Shown piece by piece: positions 13,000-54,220 of a DNA stretch of 64,000 bases. Position numbers and translations under genes: made by a program. The DNA comes from Amoebidium appalachense (Eukaryota > Ichthyosporea): NCBI GenBank assembly GCA_963693365.1, contig CAVNZM010000001.1, positions 16,802,001 to 16,866,000 on the forward strand, given 5' to 3'. How positions within the stretch are numbered: position 1 is the first letter of the stretch; each line of letters begins with the position of its first letter. The notes under the pieces were generated by a model. It was not told the DNA's origin. It made no database searches and worked only from the letters and a program-made list of their open reading frames with translations.

Positions 13000-13115
13000 C
13001 CAATTAAGATATCAGTCTATGTTGGCCAATCAAGCATCGCATACGAAATGAGGAAACCAATCACAATTTTCAAATCCCACCGACTGGCACTTCGCAAATG
13101 TGATAATTACCCAAT
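13000..13115. promoter_or_regulatory. CCAAT-box cluster A (4 motifs)
   Basis: CCAAT occurs at 13000-13004, 13026-13030, 13057-13061 and 13111-13115 on the plus strand. This is about 760-880 bp upstream of the BTB-WD40 start codon. CCAAT is the NF-Y binding core in animals, fungi and plants; function here is inferred from density alone. Confidence 0.45.
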
Positions 13116-13208
13116 CATATATCACGGCCAGGGCTGGCTTTCTAGCTTTCACCAGCAACAGAGTCTACAAATAGAAAGCCTAGGGGCATGGAGCGTCGTG
13201 TTCTAGAT

Positions 13209-13211
<3 letters not shown>

Positions 13212-13256
<45 letters not shown>
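13212..13256 (+). repeat. Poly-C tract (45 C)
   Basis: One of the longest uninterrupted homopolymers in the window. Unlike most of the others it lies outside any gene I can recognise. Confidence 0.9.
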
Positions 13257-14132
13257 AGCTCCGGACCTCCCCCGGGCCGTGCACGCTCACACCTGCTCAC
13301 ACCGGGCACACGCACACGCACACGCGTACGCGTACCACCACCAGGAACATACGTGTTTACACGTCTCGAAGTGAGTTGCAAGCAAAATTGTACAGGAAAC
13401 ACTGGCTGTTGGCCTGCAGGGGCCGCCACGTGGGTGCATATGGTGTTGGCTCAGATGCCGGCTCGGGGCCGGGTGGTGCACCGGCCAGTTTCAATTGCAA
13501 TGCAATGGGGTGTCAACAGTTCCAAAGTGGTCGGGGGGTGGGAGGGGGGGGGGACTGTTACGGTACCGGGCCACCACTGAATTCAACCACCACCACCAGG
13601 GTGCACACGTGCACCACCGTCCACCACGCGCATGCATAGGCCGATGCACTTGCAACTTTCGAAGACTACGGGCCCCAGCTGCAGAATAATCACGAGTCAT
13701 GTGGCCATTCACGATCGAGTGGTACCGGTCACAATATCCAATTCGATGATATCTAGCTAGCGTGCCTCTACCACAATATATTAAGTCATGTTTCTTTCGT
13801 GCATAATGGTGTGTCATAATAAGTGAAACCCCAATACAAAGCCAAAGCTGACCCTGAGTCAAGTGATTCCCCATAATAAACGGACCCCCCCCCCCCCCAA
13901 AAAAAAAAAAAAAAAAAAAAGGAAGGAAGAAATTGCCGTCGCGGCTGATACAAAAGAATCACCCCCTCACCTACCCATGTCATACTCAGTGATGGACCTG
14001 CACTCTCTATGCCAGAAGATACCAAAAGCCTCGGTTTATCCACTACTGTTCCACCTTTCCCCCATTCACCATCAACCACCAAGAAAGACACCGTTTTAAT
14101 TCTACCAGTACTTCACTCCTCCACACACATGC

Positions 14133-27230
<13,098 letters not shown>

Positions 27231-27266
27231 CCTCGCGGACTATGAAATGATAACACTTAGATTTTC

Positions 27267-27273
27267 TTTTATA
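27267..27273 (-). promoter_or_regulatory. TATA box candidate, pseudouridine synthase gene
   Basis: TATAAAA on the minus strand lies 37 bp upstream of the ATG at 27230. If it is used at the usual distance of about 30 bp, the 5' leader would be only about 10 nt. Confidence 0.4.
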
Positions 27274-27601
27274 CTATTTCCATAACTTTGAAAAAAAACA
27301 AGATAGCACTTGGGTAATGCACCCCGAAGTCCAAAGAGTGTACACCTAAACTTTCTTGACAGGAATATTAACAAACACAAGGCCTCTTTGGTGCTGTCAG
27401 CCTGTTAGCACTTTCCTCTCAACTTACGTCTTCTATGCGCCGCGTTCAATGGGCAACGCAAAAAACTGCACACCTGTTACCAACGTAATAAACAAGCAAA
27501 CATGACCTATTTAGTTGCGCTGTTTCAGTTCGCTGCTTCACGTTGCCAGTTGAAGTGGCAGCCCAGTGAGCCGCATGCATCCATGCCTACTAGAGCTTCT
27601 T

Positions 27602-27609
27602 TGACGTCA
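27602..27609. promoter_or_regulatory. CRE palindrome TGACGTCA, site 1
   Basis: A perfect CREB/ATF-type bZIP site in the divergent promoter. Confidence 0.5.
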
Positions 27610-27653
27610 TAAACTCTATATACTATGAAGTGTCCGACAGAAGAACCCAAAAA

Positions 27654-27661
27654 TGACGTCA
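27654..27661. promoter_or_regulatory. CRE palindrome TGACGTCA, site 2
   Basis: A second perfect site, 52 bp (five helical turns) from the first, placing both on the same helix face. I noticed no other perfect copy elsewhere in the window. Confidence 0.5.
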
Positions 27662-27851
27662 ATGTTTGCGCATACATTCACATGTACATACAAGTGCGTA
27701 GCAAAAGCTGCAGGTACATAGTTAGGAAGTCATTATATTATGGGCAAGGCATAGACAATAGATGCTGCTTAGCAAAGAGGTATAGTGTTTTGTTCATGTT
27801 AGTACAGAAGCCAAATACAAACTCAGAGTCCACTGAGTGTGGAGTGGCAGC

Positions 27852-44387
<16,536 letters not shown>

Positions 44388-44988
44388 TGAATGAAGGTCG
44401 AAGGATATGTGCATGGTCGAAGATGGGGGGGGGGGGGGGGGGGGGGGGGAAGAAAGAGGGGGCAGGGGGAGGGGAGGGTGGGAGACGGGGAGGGGGGACG
44501 TTATTTCGTATTAGCACCGGGATGACCTTGGTTAGTCTACAGACACAGTAGATTGCACACAGTGAAATGCACACACTGAACATGGCACTCCAGTGCAACC
44601 GAACCTACATGTGCATACTTCATTTGCACACACCAATGTACGAAAAGTGTGTAGGCATGAAAATCAGTGATGTGCATACGGGACACTACGTATGAAGGTG
44701 GTGAAGTATTGTAAGACATGCATGTATGGTTAGAGATTCGATATTGTGAATGCTGCAAGCGAATGAGCCGAAACAGATGATGAATAAGGTCCCAAGCGAA
44801 CTTGGCAGTCATTGGCCACTGAAACACTTTTTCCATTATTGTCTGGCTTTGGGAAGACATGCATTCTTTTGGTCTTCGTTTGTTGCGATGTCTGTGTTTG
44901 ATTTGTGTTTGCACCCGCAGGTGTGTGTGTTGTGTGCAGTTGTGTGCGTGCGTGTGCATGTGTGTGTGCGTGTGTGTGTGCATGTGCA

Positions 44989-45058
<70 letters not shown>

Positions 45059-45165
45059 AGCGCGCATGCATGTGTGTGTGGGTGTGTGTGTGCCCGTGCG
45101 CGTGCGTGTGTGTGCTTGTGGGGTAGGGGGGGGGGGGGGGGGGGGGGGGGGGTTCGTAAGAATTC

Positions 45166-45215
<50 letters not shown>

Positions 45216-45598
45216 TGTGGGTGGGTGGGTGGGTGGGTGGGTGGGTGGGTGGATGGGTGGGTGAGTGAGTGGGTGGGTGGGTGGATGTGTGTGTGTGCGC
45301 GCTGTGAATATATGTGCGTGTGCATGTGCAGGGGTACCCGCGCACGTGTGTGCATATCCATGTGCACACGTGTGCGCGCGTGTGTGTATGGGCGGTGTGT
45401 GTATACATAGCCATGTCTGCGTGTGCGGGTGTACCCGTGCACGTGTGTGTGTGTGCGTGTCCCCTGTGCAGTGTGTGTATGTGTACATATATATGTGTGT
45501 TGCATGCGCGGTCGTGTGTGTATATGTGTGTATGCACTCGTGGGCTCCTTGCATTTGTTTTTTTGTTTTCCTCTTTTTTTTTTTGGCGGGGGGAGAGA

Positions 45599-45640
<42 letters not shown>

Positions 45641-46365
45641 CTCGCTTGCTTAAAAGGTGTTATGACCCTCTCAGTCCGTTATGTGATTTATTTTTCGATT
45701 CTGCCCCGGCCGGTTGTTAAACAATAAAAAACTACACCAACGTGCAACGAGCATTATAATACGGTAACCACCAAGTACATAATCAAAGCTTCTACTAATT
45801 GGCAGCTAAGATGATAAAAATAATAGCAACGAGAGCAACATTCGACCTACGAAAATTAGATCTGATTGGGATGGAACGTTCATTCGATTGCATCAGGGTT
45901 GCAAACTGGACGGACCATAGTGACTGCCGGTACTTGTACTCTCGTACTACGCCATCTTGGTGGGTGTAAATATGTTTGTATGTATAATTGTCTGTGTGCG
46001 TTGCCATACGTGTGAGGGTTTGTAAAATTGGGACTTGCAGGTGTTGTGGTGTGCATTATGTATATGTACATTACAACGAAAATTTCGGAAAGCAAGACAC
46101 TCCATGTCTTCAAATCTAGTACGTATACAACTGTTACAAGGGTGTTTAGTGGGTGATTGACTAACGTAAACCCTGGATTTATATTTAGGAATGGTTCTGT
46201 GTACTCGGCATTTTTCCGAGGGTTCGGTAATTTTCGGGTTGAGTGCGGGATCCTCTCTAAATATCCTTAAATATAGGGAGATTTTCATGCTCTCCTGTGA
46301 GTCACCCCGGCTGGGCTGCTTCACTTGCAGGTACAGAAAGAGATTTTCGTATGTCTGAGGGGGGC
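44388..46365. other. Convergent intergenic region POLR3E / ankyrin gene
   Basis: It holds a G tract (44427-44449), degenerate and perfect TG repeats (44920-45060, 45165-45210), a (GGGT)n block (45220-45290), TG/CG-rich sequence to 45540 and a 36-bp G tract (45601-45636). AT-rich unique sequence with AATAAA near 45723 follows. No gene seen. Confidence 0.7.
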
Positions 46366-48075
46366 CTATGAACCGGCATGCAGAAACGAGAATATTCCGC
46401 GCTTCTTTTTCTTCGCCTCACCCTGCAGCAGCGACTTCAGCTTTTTGTAGTGGTCGCTCTCTTTGGCCAGATCCATTGCAGTTTTTCCCTCGCTGTCCCT
46501 GTGTGGGTTCCACAGGTGTTTAGTGGAGTGTGTATGTGCATAGGTTTTTTTTTTTTTTTTTTTTTTTTTGGGGGGGGGGGGGGGAGGGGGAGGGGGTTGT
46601 GTTTGCTCCCCCCGAGGAGGAGGGGGAGGGGGGGGGGAGGGGAGGGGAGGCCAAAAGGGGGGGGGGGGAGGGGGGGAGGGGGGGGGGGGAGGGGGCAGGG
46701 GGGGGGGGGGGGGAGGGGGTGGGGGGAGGGAGGGTGTCACAAATGTTAACAAAATAAGCAGGCACCACAATCATTTACCTGTGTTCATGCGTGCTACCCC
46801 CGGGTGCCCGGAGGAGGGGGGTTTTGGGGGAAGGGGGGAGGGGGGGGGGAGGGGGGGGGGGGGGGGGGGGTTTCTAAAGTTTATGCGCGCTCACTTAACG
46901 CCCACTGGCTGTGATGTTGTGTGGCACGTGTTGATGAATCATTGCGCGCTTATATGCACGTGCCGTGAATTTAATTGTAGCCATCGTATGTGTGTGGGTA
47001 TGCGCACGGTTTTCTGTTGGGCCAGACGATATTTGCGACACCAAGAGTATGGCGTCCTAACTGTGATATATGTGTCTGCATGCTCGCATGTGATCCCATT
47101 TTTGTATCATCATGCATGATGCATGTATGAGTGTGCAATGCATCCATTACCCCTGAGTGCCAGGCAGTAAAACCCTGCGGTGTGTTTGTGTCAACTTCCA
47201 CGGACAGAAGTGTGCGTGTAACATAGCTATCCGGGATAGTTTTACAGCTACATAACGATTGGTGGCATGGGAAGTTCTACATGTGGCCTCGTGTTACTGC
47301 ACACATTTTAATGTAAGAGCACGTGTATACGTAGCCTGATAAAGAATGTGACCAATCCTTGGATTTTTCAGGACTTTGAATAAATATCCGATGATGAATA
47401 TCAGTCCTGTTTCAAAATGCGGGTTAAATATATCCAGGAAGAATAAACCGGCGCCCTGAATATGTGCAGGTGACAGTGCGTTCGACTTCACTAATGCTTG
47501 TATCTATGCTAAAATATTACTTGCATGCAGCGAGCATCACTAAGTTTGAGTTAGCCCGAGGTTAATTAAGTAGGAACGAGGGAGGCCCCTCACCGCCCAC
47601 ATGGTGGTGGTGGTGGTGGTGGTGGGGGGGGGGGGGGGGGGGGGGGGGGGGAATACTTTAGATCAAGGCTGGCGCCGTTGGCAACCAACACCTGCACACT
47701 TTCCATGTGCCCACCTTGCACGGCACCGTGCAGTGCGGTGGTGCCGGACGTAGTGGCTGCATCCACATCACAACCAGCATGCAGCAGATACTCCAACACC
47801 TTGTGGTTGTTGCTCATGGCTGCAAAGTGCACACAAGTCCTTCCTGCTGCGTCCCGTGCCAATACATTTGCACCCACACTGACCAGATACTCTAGTATGC
47901 TTGTCTCTGCCGTACATGTTGCTCTGTGTAGTGGTGTTCGGTCCTGTGCACCTGCAGCATTTATCTCCTCGGATAAAGTCCCGTCAGCTTGCATTTCTTC
48001 GATCAGCGCCCGAAGAGGTCCCAGCTCTGCGCATGCCTTGTAGGCAGCTTTGTGTAGTTGCGTATCAATAGGCAT
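46366..48075 (-). CDS. Ankyrin-repeat protein, two exons
   Basis: Exons 48075-47657 and 46498-46366 join AA|G GAC in phase 2 to give 183 residues. The chain holds about four ankyrin repeats: DRTPLHRATCTAETSILEYL, GRTCVHFAAMSNNHKVLEYL, GTTALHGAVQGGHMESVQVL, and SEGKTAMDLAKESDHYKKL across the splice. The first 40 residues (QLHKAAYKACAELGPLRALI) look like a capping repeat. The tail is basic (GEAKKKKRGIFSF). The protein is presumably a cytosolic or nuclear binding adaptor; the partner cannot be read. The frame stays open upstream to an ATG at 48195, giving a possible 40-residue N-terminal extension. The 48075 start was preferred because the repeats begin there. Confidence 0.87.
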
Positions 48076-48474
48076 TTTCGGCAAAGGCACCGACGTATAT
48101 TCAGCAGTAAATCTGTAATGTGTAAATGTGCATTGATATTTCCAAAAAGGTTCCAAACTTCTGGCGATTTCGGCATGTACGTACATGTTGTGCACGTGTA
48201 GCGTACATCATACCCAGCATGCACATGCCCTGGCCGGTGCAGCCCCACCGACCTCCCCCGAGCTCCAGTTCAAACGTTCTCAACAGTCATCAACCTCACT
48301 CGTCTGAATTAAAGAACACTAGAACAGAACGGCGCATATACTGATGTTTTCCTGGCTTGTTGACTACGATAGTGCAGAAATGTGCACTGGGAACTGTATG
48401 GGGAGACTCTTTGAAGTGGAGGCCTATGTGCGCCGCAGGCCATCGGATCGGTTTTTGTGCCTAGAGCCCGTTTG

Positions 48475-48797
48475 ATTGGAGGACAATCATCAATCAAATT
48501 GAATCAAAGAGAAAACAGGCTAACAGGGTTAGTAACACGGACTGTCAACGTTGACGAGGTCCCTGCTGGTCCCTGTTCCATACACCGTCGCGTGGCAAGT
48601 TCAACATGTATGTATGCTTCATAGGCATCCTTCAAGAGCTTTTCTCTCCAGAAAGTTCGTTTTCTGTATTGCTTGTGTAGTAAGTTGCCCGTTGTGGTAA
48701 TAGAAAAGCGCACGCACAGCTATCACTTTTCCTACAGCATACATTCTGGCAGATGACTATTGGATGATAGCGCACCGACTACATCATTTGTGATTGG
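48475..48797. promoter_or_regulatory. CCAAT-box cluster C (3 motifs)
   Basis: ATTGG occurs at 48475, 48759 and 48793, some 400-720 bp upstream of the ankyrin start codon. It is sparser than the other clusters. Confidence 0.3.
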
Positions 48798-48989
48798 TGG
48801 GTTAGCAACCAGCACCATGGTCGGCCAGCCGGCCTCTAGCTGACGCTTATGCTGGTGCTGTACACTCCACACTGTCACCTAAAGTGGCGGGCGTTCGTCA
48901 TCAGCGACAGGGCCGGCCAACGGGTCTGGTCAAGTTGCTACGGCAGGCTATGAGCTGCCTCCTCTCCTCCGCTTCCCCGCTCCGGATCC

Positions 48990-49022
<33 letters not shown>

Positions 49023-49639
49023 CCCCCTCCCTCCTGGCTCCCCTCTCTTTCCCCTGGCCCCCAGCCCTCCTCTCCTCTCCCCCCAGCCCCCGGCCCCCCT
49101 CCCTTCTCCCCCCTCCCCCTCCCCACCCCTCCCTTTCCCCCTCCCCCCTCCCTCCCTCCCACCCCCCCCCCCCCCCTACACACCCACCCACCCACCCACC
49201 CTTCCCGCCCCTTCCCCGCCTGCACAGCAGTACGGTTTACCTCCTGCACCTAGCCAATAAATACCAGTCATCATTTGATCAAAATACGTATTTAAATTTG
49301 GGGTCATACCAGGTGCCGTGTGACTTCGAGAGCTCAAGAGGTTGCTGCATAATGCCAGGCCTAGCGATATTGCAAGTTTATATTAGATTAATACTGCCCT
49401 CTCTCTCTCTGTCTCTCTTCCCCCCCTCCCCCCCCCTCCCCCCCCTCTCTCTTTCTCCCCCTCCCCCCTCCCTCCCTCCCCCCCCCCCCCTCCCTCGAGG
49501 CTCTCTCTCGCTAGATCTCTTCCTCTCTCTCTCTGTATACACGCTAGGTCACACACATACACACACCTTTCGCACCTAACTAGGGTGCTAGTCGGTGCTG
49601 TGTGGAAGATGTTACTTCCTATCTATGAGAGTCCCCTGG

Positions 49640-49800
49640 CCATGGGGGTCCCTCCGGGAACCAATCGGGATAAAAATTTAAACCTTAATGTGGGACGGAC
49701 TGTACACCTCCGGCCCGATCACTGTGTGACCGGGAGCGCTATGCCACATACTTGAGTCGGATGCGGGTATAAAACCCGACGCACCGCTCATTTCTGGCAG
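49640..49800. other. Patch of short inverted repeats
   Basis: Three imperfect hairpins lie close together: GGTCCCTCCGGGAACC, CCCGATCACTGTGTGACCGGG less one mismatch, and CGGGTATAAAACCCG. On the minus strand TGGCATAGCGC resembles a Pol III A box, but no B box follows at a suitable distance. Possibly the end of an old mobile element. Confidence 0.35.
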
Positions 49801-50204
49801 ATCCTTGCTTTCGCACAGACTGCACGGATCATATAGACACCCTTTACTGGTGTGTTCTAGTCTCGTATAGTGACCATCTTACATTAAAAACACCCACTTT
49901 CTCTCCCTCTCGCTTGTTCTTTCTTCACCCCCTTCCCTCCCCGCTCCCCCCTCCTCCCCCTTCCCCCCGGCATCCCCCCCCCCCCCCCCCCCCAATCATC
50001 CTGCGGCCGGGCCCTCCCTTTCTGCCTCTCTAGATCTGTCTGCAGCTGACATTCTTCTACCGTAAATCTCACGCTGTTTCTCAGGCTATTGAGCTATCTC
50101 TCTCTTATATATTTCTCTCTCGCTCAGTCTCTTTGCGTGTATGTGAGGACGGCCACTGAAGTAAGTCAGTTGGTCCATTGCATTTTTTGGGGCGGAGGGG
50201 AAGA

Positions 50205-50367
50205 GGGGGGGGGGGGGGGGGGGAGGGGGGGGGGGGGGGGGAGGGGGGGGGGGGGGGGGGGGGGGGGGAGGGGGGAGGGGGAGAGGGGAGGGAGGCCTAC
50301 TGTATGGGGAGGCGGGGGGGGGGGGGGAGGGGGGAGGGGGGGGGGAAGGTCCAATTATGTCGCCGCT

Positions 50368-50404
<37 letters not shown>

Positions 50405-50428
50405 CCCCCACCGCCGCCGCCGCCGCCG
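50205..50428 (+). repeat. G-tract block followed by C tract and (CCG)n
   Basis: About 140 bp of near-pure G interrupted by single A, then CCAATTATGTCGCCGCTGG, then about 33 C and (CCG)n. The G and C blocks could pair. Confidence 0.85.
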
Positions 50429-51629
50429 GGGGGAGGCCCATAACATAGTGCGGACACTAAACAGATAGTGTTGCATCATTGAAGCACACACAACCATGCA
50501 CGACGACCCGCCACCTCCCACACGGTCCACGCACATGTGCACTTGCACATATGCATTAACAACCGGCGCGCTTTTCACGGTGCTAGAATGTAACGGCTGG
50601 TCAACCTGCTGGTGCAGCAGCTGTAACAGCTGCAGCCGACATGACACTGTGACACCGTGTAATGTACAACGAGTAAAACTCAGTCAACACATGTGCACAG
50701 TAATACATATCAGGGTGCACACACATGGTGATTATCACATTGTGTTACCGTACAGGTGGTTGTATATGCTATGATATGCGTACTCGGATGATTTTGTGTG
50801 CACGTCGGTGGGTGTCCACGTGACGCAACCCACTGGCCCCATTGAGTCCTGGCCAACTATTCCTTTATTCCGCAGAATCAACGGAGATCGGGCAAATCAT
50901 TACAATATATTACCGCAGTACTAGTCTATGTGCTGTAACAGTAGCCATAGTAGTAACTAAGTTACTCTCAGGGCCCACTCTGGCTGACGGCATGATGTCT
51001 TTGTGATACAGTAGTCAACGCAAACATTAGGCATGGCCATCACGAGCAAACCTCAGGAGTCTGCACTGAAAGACAGAAGTAAAATCAGGTAATTACCTGT
51101 ATCGGATCGATAGCCCACACCGAAAACTATTTTTTTTTTTTTAATTGCATCCTAGCCTGTCCCCGCTTGGTACAGGAAGAATTCAGGATAGAAGGGGCCC
51201 TTATATTATTCCGAAGTGTATACTAATAATGTTTATCATAGTGTAATGTCCTGTGTAAGTCGCATATGATCTCATGAGCCACGATGTTTCATAAAATACT
51301 TTGTCACAATGGGCAAGCGCACATTCAAGTCTGCACGGTTGGTACAGATAGTGTATCTCTCTCAGATCGAGCGGTACAAGCACGTAGCGCCAAAACAAAA
51401 CGGCGTTGGTGGTGTGCGGCGAGACATTATCATTAAAACCCCATAGGGTAATTACTCAATAATTTGGAAGGGGATAAAAGGGGCATAAGCTGGCCACTAG
51501 GTCTCTAGTGCATGCACTCGAGCACGGTGTGGCACCAAGGCCAACCATGCACTCCTTTTAACAACAAGAAAAGACATTGGTTAAAACGAAATACCATTAC
51601 TGGCCGGCCAGACTATGTAATAAAGCTTC

Positions 51630-51635
51630 TTTAAT
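51630..51635 (-). terminator. Candidate poly(A) signal ATTAAA of the 7TM gene
   Basis: ATTAAA on the minus strand lies about 95 bp beyond the stop codon at 51731. It is a common variant hexamer; support is position only. Confidence 0.3.
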
Positions 51636-51730
51636 TATCTTCTACATCAACGAACACAATGAAAACCCCTCATGCGGCGGTTCAGAATCAATGTGCCAAA
51701 AAAGAATAGATCGTGTTCATGCTATGGCAT

Positions 51731-54189
51731 TTAGTTCATAAAAAGATCTTGGGCATGTGTATTAACGGTGATGGGGGTAACATCAGCATCCGGCTCCCCC
51801 ACAAGTGTTGCGCGGCGAGTGGGGGCAGCAGAGGGCGGGGCACTGGGGCTGGGGCTAGAAAGCAAAAGATAGGCATCGTCACGTGACCCAGATACAAGCA
51901 GGCGATTGGCTGAGGCGCTGCCTGTGAGGGTGCCGCCGGGAGATTTCGTTTGGCCATCTTCAAGGGTTTTGGTGCGGGAACGCTTGGCTGTTGGAAGGGA
52001 AAAGTTTATTAGGCATGGATAGCAATTGAACGTAATTATGCGATAAGTGCTTCTAAAGAACGCAGCCAGTGGTTCAGATTTTTCAGACCCCACCTTCCCT
52101 TCCCCCCCTCCCGCCCCCCCCTCCCCTCCCTCCCCTCCCCTCCCTCTCTCAGAAAATATTGAATGAAACACAGATGAAAATAACAAAGGACCATCCGGGC
52201 ATAATGCACATATGTACTCACCCCCCCCCCCCCCCCTCCCCCCCCCCCCCCCTCCCCCCCCCCCCGTTCATTCTTGTCACTGCAATGGTGCTAGAAAAGC
52301 TAGTAGCAAAGTGAACGAGGGTATTGTGGGTGGGCGGGTAGAAGGGTTGAGAGGTGAGGGTGGGCAGGGGTGGGCGGGGATGGGCGGGGGCGGGGCGGGG
52401 GGAGGGGGGGGGGGGGGGGGACGGGCCCCGGGGGAGGAGGGGGGGGGGGGGGGGGGGGCTCACAAGAACGAGAATAGTTAAATACAGAAGGTCATGCCTA
52501 GGGATATGGGGGGGGGGGGGGGGGAGGGGGGAGTAACACCACAAACGGGTGGGGTGGGGGGGGTGGGGGGAGGGGCGGCTCCGGAGAGAAAGGTGGCGGC
52601 TGTGGTGCGGGGGGAGGGGGCGTGAGGAGGGGAGAAGGGAAGGGGGGAGGGAGGGGGAGGGATGGAGGGGGGGGGGGGGGAGGGGGACTTACTCTTCCTT
52701 GAGTTTGTGGTACTGCCCTTTGTGCTTCCCTTCGTGGCCGTGCCAGTCCCGGAGCTGTTAGTGGTACCCTTGCCGGCAGCACAGAATGCCCTGTACGTCT
52801 TCCACCAGAAGAAAAACATGAGAATGGTCTGTGATGCATAGTTGATGAACACAAGAAGACCACCCGTCATCTCCTGTGACTCATCAAGGAACGCCCAACC
52901 GACGTTGTCCAATAGGAAGCCGTAGATTAAAATTAAAGTAATACCAAACATGGCTTTAACCATGGTGGCAGTCACGTGGTGCTTCATGAGGTTGCCGCTC
53001 TTGCGCGAGAGGAGGAACAGGTCGAAGATGAGCACAAGGATGATGCATGCCTGAAGGAGGAAGTGTTAATACATGGAATATAAAAAGAATTGAAGGAGAA
53101 TTTGTATATAGACTGGCATGGAGATACACGTGACTGCACTGTTCTGTGCCTGTGTATGTATGTGTGTGTGGGGAGGGAGGGACCCTGATCGAGGAGAAAG
53201 GGTGGTACCGGTGGTGGCGGTGGCACGGGGAGGGAAGGGGGGGGGAGGGGGAGCAGGGGGGGGAAGGGGGAGAGGAGGGGCCAGAGGGGCAGGCAGAGGA
53301 CCAAGGAAGGTTTACCACAAATTGGCATCAAACCACGAAGGGTGTGGCAGGAAAACAAGCAGCTCACCTGGAACGTGACGTGGGCATAGTCCACCTGTTG
53401 TAACACCGCACTGCCAAGGGCACACAGTGGGGGAAGGCACACCATGAACGGAATCAGCCCAACGAACATAGCAACTATCATCCATGTGGCACCAAACCGT
53501 GTGTGCCGGGTGACCATTGACCGCTTGAACTTGATGAATCCAAGATTCAGATTGATGTAGCCGTATACGAGGATGGTCAGGCGGAGGGAGAAGATGGTAA
53601 TGGGCAGACTGAACAAGGGACGGCCAAACCAATACAGCGCCCACCAGTAGCAGGCCTGATCCAAAAATTCCGTTAGAATTCGAATAACTGTACCATACAT
53701 GCCTAAGGCGTTAGTTTACAGCTCATTTTATCTTGCGTAGTATAAAGTGCCGTCGTATTAGTGAAAGAGATAAAGGAAATCATTATTATAATACGGGGCA
53801 ACAGGCTGGAGGGCCAACTTACGGACTGGTTATATGCGAGGAATGAGGAGGAGAGGGGGGGTGGGGGGGGGGGAGTACCTAGAGAGGGAGGGAGGAAGGG
53901 GGAGCAGGGGCCGGGGGGGGGGGGGGGGGGGTTGCTGGGATTGATACGCTAAAGAAGGTGGACAATGAGAGAAAAGCAGCAGGGTCTCTGTGAGAATAAG
54001 AGCAATAGAAGCGCTTACAGAAAGTATAAAGAGTGTGTACGGTGTCAAAGGGGAGAAACGAAGGAACGACGCATGGTGAATACTGTGGTTTTTTCACTTT
54101 GGCTTTTCTTTTCTTTTTTCTTGGTTGCGCGAGGGTGAGGGGAGGGGGTGTCAGGCGGGGGGGGGGGGGGGTAGGGGGGAGGGGAAGCC

Positions 54190-54220
<31 letters not shown>

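Larger units (their letters stand above)
12240..14132. other. Intergenic region upstream of the BTB-WD40 gene
   Basis: It contains the 5' flank of the BTB-WD40 gene, a CCAAT cluster (13000-13115), a 45-C run (13212-13256) and a short C/A double tract (13885-13920). Short open frames here lack homology or splice support. I see no gene. Confidence 0.6.
27231..27851. promoter_or_regulatory. Divergent promoter between pseudouridine synthase and RPC5 genes
   Basis: This 621-bp region, free of homopolymers, lies between the ATG codons at 27230 (-) and 27852 (+). It carries two perfect TGACGTCA palindromes and a TATA-like element next to the minus-strand gene. No open frame here has support. Confidence 0.6.
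48076..51730. other. Intergenic region between ankyrin and 7TM genes
   Basis: 48076-48900 is unique sequence with CCAAT boxes. 48990-50430 is rich in C tracts (48991-49021, 49420-49500, 49977-49993) and ends in a 230-bp G/C tract. 50440-51730 is AT-rich unique sequence with no recognisable gene. The tract-rich part looks like intron DNA, but I could not assemble exons. Confidence 0.55.

Noticed and set aside
45220-45290. (GGGT)n as interstitial telomere repeat
   Set aside because: The unit is four bases and grades into (TG)n on both sides; it is a microsatellite, not TTAGGG-type telomere.
48884-49579. 231-codon Pro/Ser/Leu-rich open frame on +
   Set aside because: It is driven by C tracts and CCT-rich sequence; only the first 30 codons are complex, and they show no homology or donor site.
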